Source of the DNA: JAOPZW01 sp963788935
GTDB taxonomy: Bacteria; Actinomycetota; Thermoleophilia; Solirubrobacterales; Solirubrobacteraceae
NCBI GenBank assembly: GCA_963788935.1
Contig: CAWBIM010000004.1
Span: 1,054,001-1,118,000, forward strand
Length of the DNA: 64,000 bases
Reading direction: 5' to 3'
A program made the position numbers and the translations under genes. Each line of letters opens with the position of its first letter. Positions within the stretch are counted from its first letter, which is position 1. The notes under the pieces were generated by a model. That model made no database searches. It saw only the letters and a program-made list of their open reading frames with translations, and was not told the DNA's origin. Positions 27,831 through 36,789 of the stretch are shown piece by piece.

Positions 27831-28426
27831 GGGCTCCGGGGAAGGGACGGCAGCAGCTTCTCGACGTACTTCGCCAGTATGTCGACCTCGAGGTTGACCG
27901 GCGCCCCGTGCCCGGCGGCGCCCAGCGTGGTGCGCTCGAGCGTCTCGGGGATGAGCGAGACGGCGAAGGTCTCGTCGTCGACCGCGGACACCGTCAGCGA
28001 CACGCCGTCGACGGCGATCGAGCCCTTCTCGACCACGTAGCGCAGGAGCGCGGGGTCGGCCGCGATCGTGACGACGCGGGCGAAGCCGTCGTCGCGCACG
28101 TCGCGGATCGCGCCGAGGCCGTCGACGTGCCCCTGGACCACGTGGCCGCCGAGGCGCTCGTCGGCGCGCAGCGGCAGCTCGAGGTTCACCCGGGCGCCGG
28201 GCCGGACCTCGGCGAGCGAGGAGCGGCGCAGCGTCTCGCGCATCACGTCGGCCCCGAAGCCGTCCTCGTCGGCCCCGACGGCCGTCAGGCAGACGCCGTT
28301 GACCGCGATCGAGTCACCGTCGGCGAGGTCGCCGGCCAGCGCGGTCGCGACGCGCAGGCGCACGCCGTCATCGGTGGCGTCGACCGCGGCGACCGTCCCC
28401 AGGTCGGCGACGAGGCCCGTGAACAC
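27827..28426 (-). CDS. ribE: riboflavin synthase (alpha subunit)
   Basis: A 199-residue protein with the two lumazine-binding repeats: MFTGLVADLGTV, NGVCLTAVG and GGHVVQGHVDGLG in the first, DGVSLTVSAVDDE in the second. It dismutates two lumazines to riboflavin. It starts 3 bases after ribD stops and overlaps ribBA. Confidence 0.95.
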   Translation of the reverse strand: MFTGLVADLGTVAAVDATDDGVRLRVATALAGDLADGDSIAVNGVCLTAVGADEDGFGADVMRETLRRSSLAEVRPGARVNLELPLRADERLGGHVVQGHVDGLGAIRDVRDDGFARVVTIAADPALLRYVVEKGSIAVDGVSLTVSAVDDETFAVSLIPETLERTTLGAAGHGAPVNLEVDILAKYVEKLLPSLPRSP

Positions 28427-28429
28427 CGC

Positions 28430-29554
28430 TCACCACTCCTTCAGGCGCGCGGTGATGAGCACGTCGCCGGCCAGCGGCTGGCAGTCGAGCGTGAGCGCCC
28501 GCAGCGCGTCGGCGACCCGGTCGACGCCCTGGCCCTCGAGCGGGTCGCGCGCGGTGCGCCCGCCGAGCACGAGCGGCGCGATGAAGAGCCGCACCTCGTC
28601 GATCTCGCCGGCGTCCATGAACGAGCCGGCCAGCCGCGGGCCGCCCTCGAGCAGCAGGCTCGTGACGGGCGGGTCGAGGCCGGCGAGCTGGTCGAGCGCC
28701 GAGGAGATGCGGGCGGGGTCGTTGTGGCCGGTGGCGACGATGACGTCGGCTCCGGCGGTCTCGAGCGCGTCGGTCGCGCTGCGCGGGGCGGCGCGCGAGA
28801 CGACGACCACGAGCGGGACCTCGGGCGCCTCGGAGACGAGCTTCGAGTCGAGCGGCAGCCGGGCGGTCGAGTCGAACACGACGCGCCGCGGCTGGCGGTG
28901 GACGCCGGGGATGCGGGCCGTGAGCTGCGGGTCGTCCGCGAGCGCCGTCCCGATCCCGACGGCGACGGCGTCGAGCGACGCGCGCCAGCGGTGCGCGACG
29001 GCGCGGCTGCCCTCGCTCGAGATCCACTTGGAGTCGCCGTGCTGGGTCGCGACCTTGCCGTCGAGGCTCATCGCGGACTTGAAGACGACGAGCGGGCGGC
29101 CGGTCCGCGCGTGCTTGCGGAAGGCCTGGTTCTGCAGCCGGGCGCGGGCGGCGAGCTCGCCGCCCGGGACGTCGACCTCGACGCCCTCGTCGCGGAGGAT
29201 CCCGAGGCCGCGGCCGGAGGCCTTCGAGCTCGGGTCGTCGCCGCCGACGACGACCCGCCGCAGGCCCGCGGCGAGGATCGCCTCGGTGCACGGCGGCTGG
29301 TGGCCGTGGTGGCAGCAGGGCTCGAGCGAGACGTACAGCGTGGCCCCGTCGAGGTCGACGCCGCCGCAGTCGGCGATCGCGTTGACCTCGGCGTGCGGAC
29401 CGCCGTACTCGTCGTGCCAGCCCTCGCCCAGCACGGTCCCGTCGCGGACGATGACGGCCCCGACCATCGGGTTCGGGGTGGCGCGGCCCATCCCCCGCTC
29501 CGCGAGCTCGATCGCCCGCGCCAGATGGAGGTGGTCGCTGTCCGTCTTCGGCAC
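28430..29554 (-). CDS. ribD: bifunctional diaminohydroxyphosphoribosylaminopyrimidine deaminase / reductase
   Basis: A 374-residue RibD. The N-terminal deaminase has the zinc motifs PHAEVNAI and EPCCHHGHQPPC (about residues 50-95); the C-terminal reductase has KSAMSLDGKVAT and LLLEGGPRLAGSF. It performs the second and third steps of the pathway. GTG 29554 is preceded at 7 bases by TAGACT, implying that the operon starts here as a leaderless transcript. Only 18 bases separate it from the glycosyltransferase gene upstream, so no FMN riboswitch fits unless it lies inside that gene. Confidence 0.94.
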   Translation of the reverse strand: MPKTDSDHLHLARAIELAERGMGRATPNPMVGAVIVRDGTVLGEGWHDEYGGPHAEVNAIADCGGVDLDGATLYVSLEPCCHHGHQPPCTEAILAAGLRRVVVGGDDPSSKASGRGLGILRDEGVEVDVPGGELAARARLQNQAFRKHARTGRPLVVFKSAMSLDGKVATQHGDSKWISSEGSRAVAHRWRASLDAVAVGIGTALADDPQLTARIPGVHRQPRRVVFDSTARLPLDSKLVSEAPEVPLVVVVSRAAPRSATDALETAGADVIVATGHNDPARISSALDQLAGLDPPVTSLLLEGGPRLAGSFMDAGEIDEVRLFIAPLVLGGRTARDPLEGQGVDRVADALRALTLDCQPLAGDVLITARLKEW

Positions 29555-29561
29555 GCCCGAG

Positions 29562-29567
29562 AGTCTA
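29562..29567 (-). promoter_or_regulatory. candidate leaderless -10 element TAGACT of the rib operon
   Basis: TAGACT on the minus strand, 7 bases before GTG 29554 and just before the stop of the upstream gene's coding end. It would start ribD-ribE-ribBA-ribH transcription at the initiation codon. Confidence 0.5.
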
Positions 29568-29572
29568 GGACG

Positions 29573-31414
29573 CTAGGACGGGCGGTCCGGAGCGCAGGCG
29601 CCGCCGTTGAGCCGGTAGATCGTCATCTCCGGTCCCGGCCGGGCGTAGGCCAGCGGGTAGTAGTCGAAGGACCAGTCGAAGTTGAAGTCGACCGGCCGCG
29701 CGCCGCGCCGGTACGGGCTCGCGTGGAAGACGACGTCCGAGTGCTGCTCGAGCGCCTTGTAGTAGGCGACCGCCTGGGGCACCTCGTCCGGCGCGACCTC
29801 GGCCCGCCCGCGCTGGGTGGAGCCGCTGACGACGTAGCACCAGCCCTGCTTCTCGTAGCGGTCGACGAGCGCGGGGACGAGCGTGCGCTCGAAGTCCTCG
29901 ATGTTCACGACGCGCCCCTCGCCGGGGACGCGTGTGCCGTCGTTGGCGATGTTCGAGCGGCTCGTCGGGAACTTGATCCAGCGCGCGCCGTTGGACGTGC
30001 CGGCGTACGGGCGGCCGACGTCGCTCGCCCAGGCGTCGGGGACGACGGGCTCGACGACGATCTTCGTCCGCGGCGGGACGTTCGCCGCCATCCATTCGCG
30101 CGCGAGGTTGCGGGTGTCGGCGCGCGACAGGACGAGCCCGCTGTGCAGCGAGAAGACGAGCCCCTGGCCGAGCAGGAGCACCGCGCCGAGGACGTACAGC
30201 GCCGGACGGACCGTCGTCGCGCGGCGGGTGAGCGCCTCCGAGCCGCGCACGACGGCCCAGGCGGCGATCAGGCAGAGGATCGGGAACACCGGCATGAGCC
30301 AGCGGCCGAAGTAGCGCTCCTGCGTGCCCATGAACAGCACGTAGAGGATCGGCGCGGGGACGAGGACGAGCGCGAACCGGCGGTTCCAGACGAGCATCCC
30401 GAGCGCCCCGAGGCAGCCCGCGATCAGCGGCACCCAGCCGAGGCCCCACGTGAACGTCCAGAGGTAGTAGAGGTGGCCCGAGGGCTGGGTCAGGCCGAGC
30501 TTGCCGAGCTCGTCCTCGGCGGCCGAGGCCTGGTGGGTGAGGCCGTCGCGGAAGGCGGCGAAGTCGAGGACCGAGAACGGGTTGGCCACGACGAACGCCG
30601 CGAGCGCGAGGACCCCGGCGAGCACCAGGCCGCCGAGGGCGAACCCGCGGCGCCGGCCGCTCGCCACGCCGTCCTCGGGCGCGAGCAGGTCGATCGCCCC
30701 GGCCGCGAGCAGCGGCAGCAGCACGATCCCGCCGGTGTACTTCGTCGCGCACGTCAGCCCGAGGCCGATCCCGGCGAGCGCGTAGTAGCGCAGGCGCCCG
30801 GTGCGCAGGACGCCCGCCGTGCCCCAGAGCGACAGCGCGACGGGGGCGAGCGTCGGCGCGTCGTTGAGGGCGAGGTGCGAGTAGAAGACCGGCAGGAACG
30901 ACACGGCCAGCAGCGCGGCGGCGAGCAGGCCGATGCGCCGGTCGGCCAGGCGGGCGCCCGCGAGGTACACGAGCCACACGGCGGCCGTGCTGACGACCGC
31001 GGCGGTGACACGCGCGACGACGAAGACCTCCGTCGGATGGACCGCGTAGGTGTTCGAGACCCCCGCGCGGCCGCCGAACCACACCCCGAACACGACGTGC
31101 AGCAGGTACGTGTAGGCGGGCGGGTTGACGAAGTAGTGGGGGTTGAGGCCGTGCCCGAAGAGCCCGATCGCCCCGGGGACGAAGTGCGCGTTCTCGTCGG
31201 CGTTGTAGGCGTACGGCAGACCCTGCGCGACGCCCCACAGGCGCAGGCCGAGAGCGACCGCGAGGACCACCGCGAGGGCGATCCAGTACGGCCACCGCGC
31301 GCCCCCGTCCGCCTGCCGGGCCGGGTCGTGCGACGACCCGCGCTCCCGGTCCCGCGCGCGTGCCCTCCTCCTCGCCCTCGCCGCCCGAGACGGCGCGGAC
31401 TCAACAGCGGACAT
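29573..31414 (-). CDS. GT39/PMT-like membrane glycosyltransferase
   Basis: A 613-residue polytopic protein. A basic cytoplasmic N-terminus (SRAARARRRARARDRERG) precedes the first helix IALAVVLAVALGLRLWGV. The first external loop has the catalytic acidic pair in YNADENAHFVPG, as in ArnT/Pmt-type GT-C enzymes that take sugar from polyprenyl phosphate. About ten further hydrophobic helices follow, then an external C-terminal domain of about 200 residues. It overlaps the previous membrane protein gene by 14 bases, and ribD follows. It probably transfers a sugar to a lipid, glycan or protein on the outer face of the membrane. Confidence 0.78.
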   Translation of the reverse strand: MSAVESAPSRAARARRRARARDRERGSSHDPARQADGGARWPYWIALAVVLAVALGLRLWGVAQGLPYAYNADENAHFVPGAIGLFGHGLNPHYFVNPPAYTYLLHVVFGVWFGGRAGVSNTYAVHPTEVFVVARVTAAVVSTAAVWLVYLAGARLADRRIGLLAAALLAVSFLPVFYSHLALNDAPTLAPVALSLWGTAGVLRTGRLRYYALAGIGLGLTCATKYTGGIVLLPLLAAGAIDLLAPEDGVASGRRRGFALGGLVLAGVLALAAFVVANPFSVLDFAAFRDGLTHQASAAEDELGKLGLTQPSGHLYYLWTFTWGLGWVPLIAGCLGALGMLVWNRRFALVLVPAPILYVLFMGTQERYFGRWLMPVFPILCLIAAWAVVRGSEALTRRATTVRPALYVLGAVLLLGQGLVFSLHSGLVLSRADTRNLAREWMAANVPPRTKIVVEPVVPDAWASDVGRPYAGTSNGARWIKFPTSRSNIANDGTRVPGEGRVVNIEDFERTLVPALVDRYEKQGWCYVVSGSTQRGRAEVAPDEVPQAVAYYKALEQHSDVVFHASPYRRGARPVDFNFDWSFDYYPLAYARPGPEMTIYRLNGGACAPDRPS

Positions 31415-32888
31415 AGGCGCCGTAGTCGGCCGTCGCGGCGACCCAGGTGAAGCCGGGCATCGGCAGCGAGTTCTGGATGTCCTCGGTCGTCGAGTCGTCC
31501 GGCGTGAAGCCCTGGCGCAGGAGCGCCTGCCGGCTCGTCGCGTACACCGCGACGCCGCGGCCGATCCGGGCCTTCGCCTTCGGGTCGCTGCGCGCGATCA
31601 CGTCGTCGACGCCCGCGTCGAGCACCCAGCGCGTGTCCGGGACGAGCTTGTGGTTGGGCACCGACACCGGCCCGCACTTCAGCCCGGCGCGGACCTTCGG
31701 GTTGCGGAACAGCGCCTCGAGGGAGGCGTGCGACTGGCCACGGAACTCGAGCTCGTTGTCGAAGACGCTGAAGCGGACGTGCGTCGCCGTGAAGACCGCG
31801 CCGTAGGCGACCACCGCGACCGCGCCGACCGCCCACGCGGTCCGCAGCTTCCCGGCCCGCAGCATCGTGAAGCCGCCGAGCGTGACCGCGGCGAAGATCA
31901 TCACCATCAGCGACGGGACGAGCAGGTAGCGGTCGATCACCGACAGGCCGGCGAGGCCCACGAGCACGAACGTCGCCATCCCGATGACGAACATCCCGAG
32001 CGGCCAGCCGACGCGCCGCGGGACGAGCACGAGCGCGAGCACCAGGCCGAGGAGCCCCGCGTAGAACACCGGGACCTTGTCGAGGCTCTTGAGGAACTCG
32101 ACCGTCGCGGCCGGGATCTCCGACAGGCCGCGGGTCCGCCCGAGCTCCTCGGCCAGGCCGGTCGTGTGGGTGAGCGAGAACAGCGGGTCGCCCGTGACGA
32201 TCCCGTCCACCGCGCACCAGACGATCGGCCCGACGGCGGTCAGCGCCGAGTAGCGGATGCGCTGCGGCCAGGTCGCGGGCAGGATGCACCACAGCCAGTA
32301 CAGGCCGCTGAGCAGCCACGCCTCCGGGCGCAGCAGCCCGGCCGCGGCGAGCAGCACGAAGACGAGGGTCCCGCGGCGCCGGTGCTCGGCCTCGAGCGCG
32401 ACCGCCCACACGACCAGCGCGAGGTACGGGATGTCGATGTACGCGCGGGCGGCGAGGAACGGGAAGTCGAAGCGCGTGCAGAGCAGCGCGGCGGCGACGA
32501 GCCCGACGACGGTCGTGAACGACGCCGCCGCGAGCCGGTACATGCCCGCGGCGAGGATCACGAACGACGCGAACGTCGCGCCGACCATGATGCGGTCGGC
32601 GTCGTCGCCGACGAGCGCGAGCAGCGCGCCGAAGGCGATCGCGAGCGGGTGCTCGGTCGGGGCGCGGTAGGCGTCGAAGCTCGGCAGCGTCCCGTGCAGC
32701 ACCTCGCGGCCCCAGAGCAGCGAGTAGTAGCTGTCGTAGTTGGGGAACGTCGGCCGGGCGAAGAAGCCGACCGTCGTGCCGATGATGAGCCCGGCGAGGG
32801 CGAGGGCGGGCCAGGACACGGAGCGCCGGCGGCGGGCCGGGGCCTCGGGCTGGCCCGGTCGCGTCCGGGTGAGCGTCGCGCTAGCCAT
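31401..32888 (-). CDS. polytopic membrane protein, GT-C glycosyltransferase-like
   Basis: A 495-residue protein from ATG 32888 (MASATLTRTRPG). After a first helix (LALAGLIIGTTVGFF) comes the loop PTFPNYDSYYSLLWG, with the acidic residue expected for a GT-C catalytic site. The region ends with EHPLAIAFGALLALVGDDADRIMVG. About ten helices follow and a soluble C-terminus (VPNHKLVPDTRWVLDAG). I base the glycosyltransferase call on this layout and on the paired GT39-like gene; specific family membership is unsure. The start is divergent from the GT2 gene; a minus-strand TACACT lies 25 bases upstream. Confidence 0.65.
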   Translation of the reverse strand: MASATLTRTRPGQPEAPARRRRSVSWPALALAGLIIGTTVGFFARPTFPNYDSYYSLLWGREVLHGTLPSFDAYRAPTEHPLAIAFGALLALVGDDADRIMVGATFASFVILAAGMYRLAAASFTTVVGLVAAALLCTRFDFPFLAARAYIDIPYLALVVWAVALEAEHRRRGTLVFVLLAAAGLLRPEAWLLSGLYWLWCILPATWPQRIRYSALTAVGPIVWCAVDGIVTGDPLFSLTHTTGLAEELGRTRGLSEIPAATVEFLKSLDKVPVFYAGLLGLVLALVLVPRRVGWPLGMFVIGMATFVLVGLAGLSVIDRYLLVPSLMVMIFAAVTLGGFTMLRAGKLRTAWAVGAVAVVAYGAVFTATHVRFSVFDNELEFRGQSHASLEALFRNPKVRAGLKCGPVSVPNHKLVPDTRWVLDAGVDDVIARSDPKAKARIGRGVAVYATSRQALLRQGFTPDDSTTEDIQNSLPMPGFTWVAATADYGAYVRC

Positions 32889-33010
32889 GCATCGAAACTG
32901 CGAGGGCGCCCCAGTGTACGTGGCGGTGTGGCGGGTGGTCCCGCCTGCCCACGCCGTACTCTGTCCTCTGTCCGACATCCGCCGGACGCCCCGGCCCGCG
33001 ACGGTTCGCC

Positions 33011-34087
33011 ATGAAGCTCATCATCCAGATTCCCTGCCTCAACGAGGAGTCCACGCTCCCGGCGACGCTCGCCGACCTCCCGCGGGAGGTCCCGGGCATC
33101 GAGGTCGTCGAGTGGCTCATCATCGACGACGGCTCCACCGACCGCACGATCGAGGTGGCCCGCGCCAACGGCGTCGACCACATCGTGAAGCTGACGAACA
33201 ACAAGGGCCTCGCCGCCGGCTTCCAGGCGGGGCTCGACGCGTGCCTGAAGCTCGGCGCCGACGTCATCGTCAACACCGACGCCGACAACCAGTACATGGG
33301 CTCGGACATCCCGAAGCTCGTGGCGCCCATCGTCGAGGGGCGCGCCGACCTCGTCGTCGGCGACCGCGAGACCGACACGATCGAGCACTTCTCGCCGCTG
33401 AAGAAGCGCCTGCAGAAGGCGGGCTCGTGGGTCGTGCGCCAGGCCTCGGACACCGACGTGCCCGACACGACGTCCGGCTTCCGCGCGTACAACCGCGAGG
33501 CGGCGATCCAGGTCGCGGTCGTCTCGAAGTACACGTACACGCTCGAGACGATCATCCAGGCCGGCAAGCTGCTCGTCGCCACGGACCACGTCCCGATCGG
33601 GACGAACCCGAAGACGCGCGAGTCGCGGCTGTTCCCGTCGGTGTCCTCGTACGTGCGCCGCAACGCCGTCGCGATCGCGCGCATCTACGCGCAGTACGAG
33701 CCGCTCAAGGTCTTCATGACGATGGCGGGCCTGCTGTTCGTCGCCGCGCTGATCCCGTGGGTGCGCTTCTTCGTCGCCTACGTCCAGGGCGACGGCGCCG
33801 GCCACGTGCAGTCGCTGATCTTCGGGGCGGTGCTGTTCAACGCGGCGGTCGTCCTCGTCGCGCTCGGCATCCTCGGCGACCTGCTGTACGGCCAGCGGAT
33901 GATGGTCCAGCGCATCTTCGAGCGCGTGCGGCGCATCGAGCTCCAGCTCGAAATCCCGCCCTCGCACTACGAGCCCGGCGCGCTGCCGACCGACCAGCAG
34001 CCGACGACCGGCGCGCAGGCCGGGCCGAAGCCGCCGTCGGAGCGCGACGGCCAGCAGACCGACGAACGGGAGGCCCTGGAGGTATGA
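33011..34087 (+). CDS. family 2 glycosyltransferase with two C-terminal membrane helices (DPM1/GtrB-like)
   Basis: A 358-residue protein. GT-A domain: IIQIPCLNEESTLPATLADL, IIDDGSTDRTIEVA, NKGLAAGFQAGLDA and the metal-binding DxD in NTDADNQYM, then TSGFRAYNREAAI. Two hydrophobic helices follow at about 235-255 and 270-290. This is the plan of polyprenyl-phosphate sugar synthases that make donors for GT-C enzymes, so it probably feeds the two membrane proteins upstream. The start ATG 33011 has a TACTCT about 48 bases upstream. Its stop overlaps the next ATG. Confidence 0.85.
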   Translation: MKLIIQIPCLNEESTLPATLADLPREVPGIEVVEWLIIDDGSTDRTIEVARANGVDHIVKLTNNKGLAAGFQAGLDACLKLGADVIVNTDADNQYMGSDIPKLVAPIVEGRADLVVGDRETDTIEHFSPLKKRLQKAGSWVVRQASDTDVPDTTSGFRAYNREAAIQVAVVSKYTYTLETIIQAGKLLVATDHVPIGTNPKTRESRLFPSVSSYVRRNAVAIARIYAQYEPLKVFMTMAGLLFVAALIPWVRFFVAYVQGDGAGHVQSLIFGAVLFNAAVVLVALGILGDLLYGQRMMVQRIFERVRRIELQLEIPPSHYEPGALPTDQQPTTGAQAGPKPPSERDGQQTDEREALEV

Positions 34088-34719
34088 GCAGCACGTCCGT
34101 CACCGTCGACCGCGAAGGCACGGTCACCGGCAACACGTACGACAAGTACGGGTCGACGAACCCCGTCGTGCGCCGGCTGATGTCCGGCTTCGAGCGGACG
34201 CTCGACGAGCTGTTCACGCAGGCCGCCCCGGAGTCGATCCTCGACGTCGGCTGCGGCGAGGGCGTCCTCGTCGAGAAGTGGGCCCGCCGCCTCGGCGACA
34301 AGCGCGTCGTCGGGATCGACCTCGAGGACGCGACCCTCCAGGCCGAGTGGGAGAAGCGCCAGGCGCCGAACCTCGAGTACCGCGTCATGAAGGCGGAGAA
34401 CCTGCCCTTCGCGGACGGCGAGTTCGACATGGCGACGGCGATCGAGGTCCTCGAGCACGTCCCGGACCCGGCGCACACCGTGGCCGAGATGGCGCGGGCG
34501 GCGAACCGCTGGCTGCTCGTCTCGGTCCCGCGCGAGCCGCTCTGGCGCGGCCTGAACATGGCCCGCGGCGCGTACCTGCGCGAGCTCGGCAACACGCCCG
34601 GGCACCTCAACCACTGGTCCAAGCGCTCGTTCGTGTCGCTCCTGTCGCGCCACGGCGAGGTCGTCGAGGCACGGTCGCCGTTCCCCTGGACCATGCTCCT
34701 GGTCCGCCTGGGTGACTAG
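34084..34719 (+). CDS. class I SAM-dependent methyltransferase
   Basis: A 211-residue methyltransferase. Motif I is ILDVGCGEGVLVEKWA, followed by VVGIDLED, and the post-I region MATAIEVLEHVPDP. It overlaps both neighbours (ATGA before; its TAG lies inside the start of the flippase gene). It probably methylates a glycan or lipid intermediate made by the cluster; substrate not readable. Confidence 0.85.
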   Translation: MSSTSVTVDREGTVTGNTYDKYGSTNPVVRRLMSGFERTLDELFTQAAPESILDVGCGEGVLVEKWARRLGDKRVVGIDLEDATLQAEWEKRQAPNLEYRVMKAENLPFADGEFDMATAIEVLEHVPDPAHTVAEMARAANRWLLVSVPREPLWRGLNMARGAYLRELGNTPGHLNHWSKRSFVSLLSRHGEVVEARSPFPWTMLLVRLGD

Positions 34720-36022
34720 CGCGCCGACGGCGTCTCCTCCGGCAGGTCCCACCGGCGCCGCGGCGACCGCCGCCGCCGACGGCTACGCGCGCGGCGCGCG
34801 GATCCTGTCGATCGGGATCGCGTCGACCGGCGTCTTCACGTTCGCGTACTTCGCGGTCGCCTCGCACGTGCTGTCGGCCTCGGAGTACGGGGCGATCTCG
34901 CTGCTGTGGTCGGTGCTGTTCGTCGTCATCTCGATCATCTACCGGCCGGTCGAGCAGCTGCTGTCGCGGACGATCGCGGACCGGCGCGCCCGCGGCCTGA
35001 CCGGCGGCCACTCGCTGCGCGTGCCGCTGACCGTCCAGGCGAGCTTCGCGTTGGCCTTCCTCGTGATCGCGCTGGCGCTCCGCGGCCCGATCGAGGACGC
35101 CTTCGACGGCTCGACGACGCTGTACTGGGTCTTCGTCGGCGGGGTCCTCGCGTACGCGGCGAGCTACTTCGCCCGCGGCTACCTCGCCGGCCACCAGTGG
35201 TTCGGGCTCTACGGCGGGCTCGTCCTCTTCGAGTCGATCTCGCGGTTCTGCTTCCCGGTCGCCGTGGCCGTGGGGATCGCGACGGGGCAGGCGGCGGTCG
35301 CGGTGGGCATCCTCGCGGCGCCGCTCGCGTCGCTGCTCGTCGTGCCGTGGGCGCTGCGGCGGCACGCGGGGACGGTCTCCCGGACCGAGGGCGCCGCGGC
35401 CGCGGGCGGCCTGACGCTGCGCGCCGGGGCCGGCTTCGCGCTGTCGGTCGCCGCGATCCAGCTCGCCGAGCAGGCGCTCCTGAACGCCGCGGTCCTGACC
35501 GTCGGTGCGACGGCGAGCGCCGCGCTCGCGGGCATCGTCTTCAACGCGCTGCTGATCACCCGCGCGCCGCTGCAGCTCTTCCAGAGCGTCCAGACCTCGC
35601 TGCTGCCCCACCTCTCGGGGCTGGAGGCGACCGAGGGCCGCGACGCCTTCGCCCGCGCGATCCGCGTCACGATCCTCGCGATCGCCGCGTTCGCGGGCGC
35701 CGTCGCGATCGGCCTGCTGCTGATCGGCCCGCCGGTGATGGACATCGTGTTCGGCTCGGACTTCTCCTACGGCCGCTTCGGCCTGGCGGTCATCGCGGTC
35801 GGCATGGGCTTCCACCTCTGCGCCGGCACGCTCAACCAGGCCGCCCTGGCCCGCGGCCGCGACCGCGCCGCGGCGGTCGCGTGGCTGGTGGCCGCGGCCG
35901 TGTTCGTGGCCTGGATGCTTGCCCCGGTGGTCGACGACCAGCTCGTGCGGGCGGAGGTCGGGTACGCCGGGGCGGCGGCGCTGCTGTGCGCGCTGCTGGC
36001 GGGGCTGTACGCGCGGGGCTGA
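34712..36022 (+). CDS. polysaccharide flippase (Wzx/MOP superfamily-like)
   Basis: A 436-residue protein with about twelve hydrophobic helices. The N-terminal region YGAISLLWSVLFVVISIIYR, with a preceding ASHVLSASE, is typical of oligosaccharide flippases of the MOP superfamily, which move lipid-linked units across the membrane. It starts at GTG 34712, inside the end of the methyltransferase gene. With the DPM1-like enzyme and the GT-C proteins it forms a plausible glycan assembly set. Confidence 0.78.
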   Translation: MTSAPTASPPAGPTGAAATAAADGYARGARILSIGIASTGVFTFAYFAVASHVLSASEYGAISLLWSVLFVVISIIYRPVEQLLSRTIADRRARGLTGGHSLRVPLTVQASFALAFLVIALALRGPIEDAFDGSTTLYWVFVGGVLAYAASYFARGYLAGHQWFGLYGGLVLFESISRFCFPVAVAVGIATGQAAVAVGILAAPLASLLVVPWALRRHAGTVSRTEGAAAAGGLTLRAGAGFALSVAAIQLAEQALLNAAVLTVGATASAALAGIVFNALLITRAPLQLFQSVQTSLLPHLSGLEATEGRDAFARAIRVTILAIAAFAGAVAIGLLLIGPPVMDIVFGSDFSYGRFGLAVIAVGMGFHLCAGTLNQAALARGRDRAAAVAWLVAAAVFVAWMLAPVVDDQLVRAEVGYAGAAALLCALLAGLYARG

Positions 36023-36296
36023 GCGGTCGTGTGTTCGGGCGCCTGGCGCCGGTCGCCCGGCGAGCGGCCCGCCGTCGAGCACCCGCTGGGCCGGCGCTTC
36101 CCGGTGCATCTTGCTCGCTGAGCGAGCAACATTCGCCAAGGAGTCCGCCGCCCCCGCTCGCTGCCCTCCCCTTATTGAGCCGTCCGGCCCCGCGACGCAT
36201 CGCTTGCGGCCGGTCGCGCGGAGCGCCGCGGCTGCGCGCGCGCCCGCTCGGAGCGCCGGGCCCGCCGACCCCCGACGCGCCCAGACCACCGAATAC

Positions 36297-36309
36297 CTCT
36301 GCAACAGAG
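36297..36309. promoter_or_regulatory. possible MarR operator (inverted repeat CTCTG-CAA-CAGAG)
   Basis: A 5-base perfect inverted repeat with a 3-base centre ends one base before the candidate -10 hexamer. Binding there would block RNA polymerase. MarR operators usually have longer arms, so this is tentative. Confidence 0.3.
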
Positions 36310-36310
36310 C

Positions 36311-36316
36311 TATCCT
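36311..36316 (+). promoter_or_regulatory. candidate leaderless -10 element TATCCT
   Basis: TATCCT, 8 bases before ATG 36325 of the MarR gene, no ribosome site. It probably drives the MarR-ABC-permease operon. Confidence 0.5.
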
Positions 36317-36324
36317 GTCGAGAC

Positions 36325-36789
36325 ATGCCCACCCGCACCCCCACCCGCGAGGAGGCGCTGGCCTCCGAGCTCACCACCGCCTGGGGCGGCGTGCGGCGCC
36401 GGTTGCGGCGCAGCGCGCGGGCGAAGGTCGGCGGTGAGCCGCTGACCGGCTCGCAGGTCGAGGTGCTCCGGCTCGTCGAGACGCAGCCCGGCGTCGGCGT
36501 CCGCGACGCGGCCGCGGCCCTGCACCTCGCGCCCAACACCGTCAGCACGCTCGTCGGCGGGCTGGTCGCCGCCGGGCTGCTCGACCGCCGGCCCGACCCG
36601 GACGACCGGCGCGCCACGCAGCTGCACCTCACGCCCGCCGCCACGACGCGCCTGCGCCGCTGGCGCGACGAGCGCGACCGGGTCCTCGCGCACGCGCTCG
36701 GGCACCTCGACGCCGAGGACCGCGGACGCCTCGAGGCCTCGCTGCCCGCGCTCGAGCGGCTCCTCGCGGCGCTGGAGCGCGACCGATGA
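36325..36789 (+). CDS. MarR family transcriptional regulator
   Basis: A 154-residue winged-helix protein. GSQVEVLRLVETQPGVGV starts the HTH, RDAAAALHLAPNTVSTLV is the recognition part and DRRPDPDDRRATQLHLT is the wing with the DxRxxR signature. Long helices at both ends give the dimer interface. It overlaps the ABC ATPase start by ATGA, so it is very likely the local repressor of the exporter. Confidence 0.88.
   Translation: MPTRTPTREEALASELTTAWGGVRRRLRRSARAKVGGEPLTGSQVEVLRLVETQPGVGVRDAAAALHLAPNTVSTLVGGLVAAGLLDRRPDPDDRRATQLHLTPAATTRLRRWRDERDRVLAHALGHLDAEDRGRLEASLPALERLLAALERDR

Larger units (their letters stand above)
36023..36324. other. intergenic region with one hairpin and a MarR-gene promoter
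   Basis: About 300 bases without a convincing gene. It holds an 8-base perfect stem with a 3-base loop at 36111-36129 (TTGCTCGC, TGA, GCGAGCAA), not followed by a T-run. It also holds the inverted repeat CTCTGCAACAGAG at 36297-36309 next to the TATCCT promoter element of the MarR gene. The inverted repeat is well placed for an operator. An AAGGAG at 36137 is not followed by a usable start codon. Confidence 0.4.

Noticed and set aside
29555..29572. FMN riboswitch before ribD
   Set aside because: Only 18 bases lie between the upstream stop and ribD; no RFN-like conserved helices were seen there.
26526..31450. Very long open frames opposite the rib operon and glycosyltransferase genes
   Set aside because: These are the antisense shadows expected in DNA of this GC content: no recognisable domains, highly charged composition, and the sense-strand genes have complete family motifs.
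36111..36129. Rho-independent terminator after the flippase gene
   Set aside because: The stem is perfect but short (8 bases), about 90 bases downstream of the stop, and no T-run follows; kept only as a hairpin in the intergenic note.
36134..36182. A possible short gene after AAGGAG at 36137
   Set aside because: No ATG/GTG/TTG lies at a suitable distance and the following sequence shows no conserved-looking frame.
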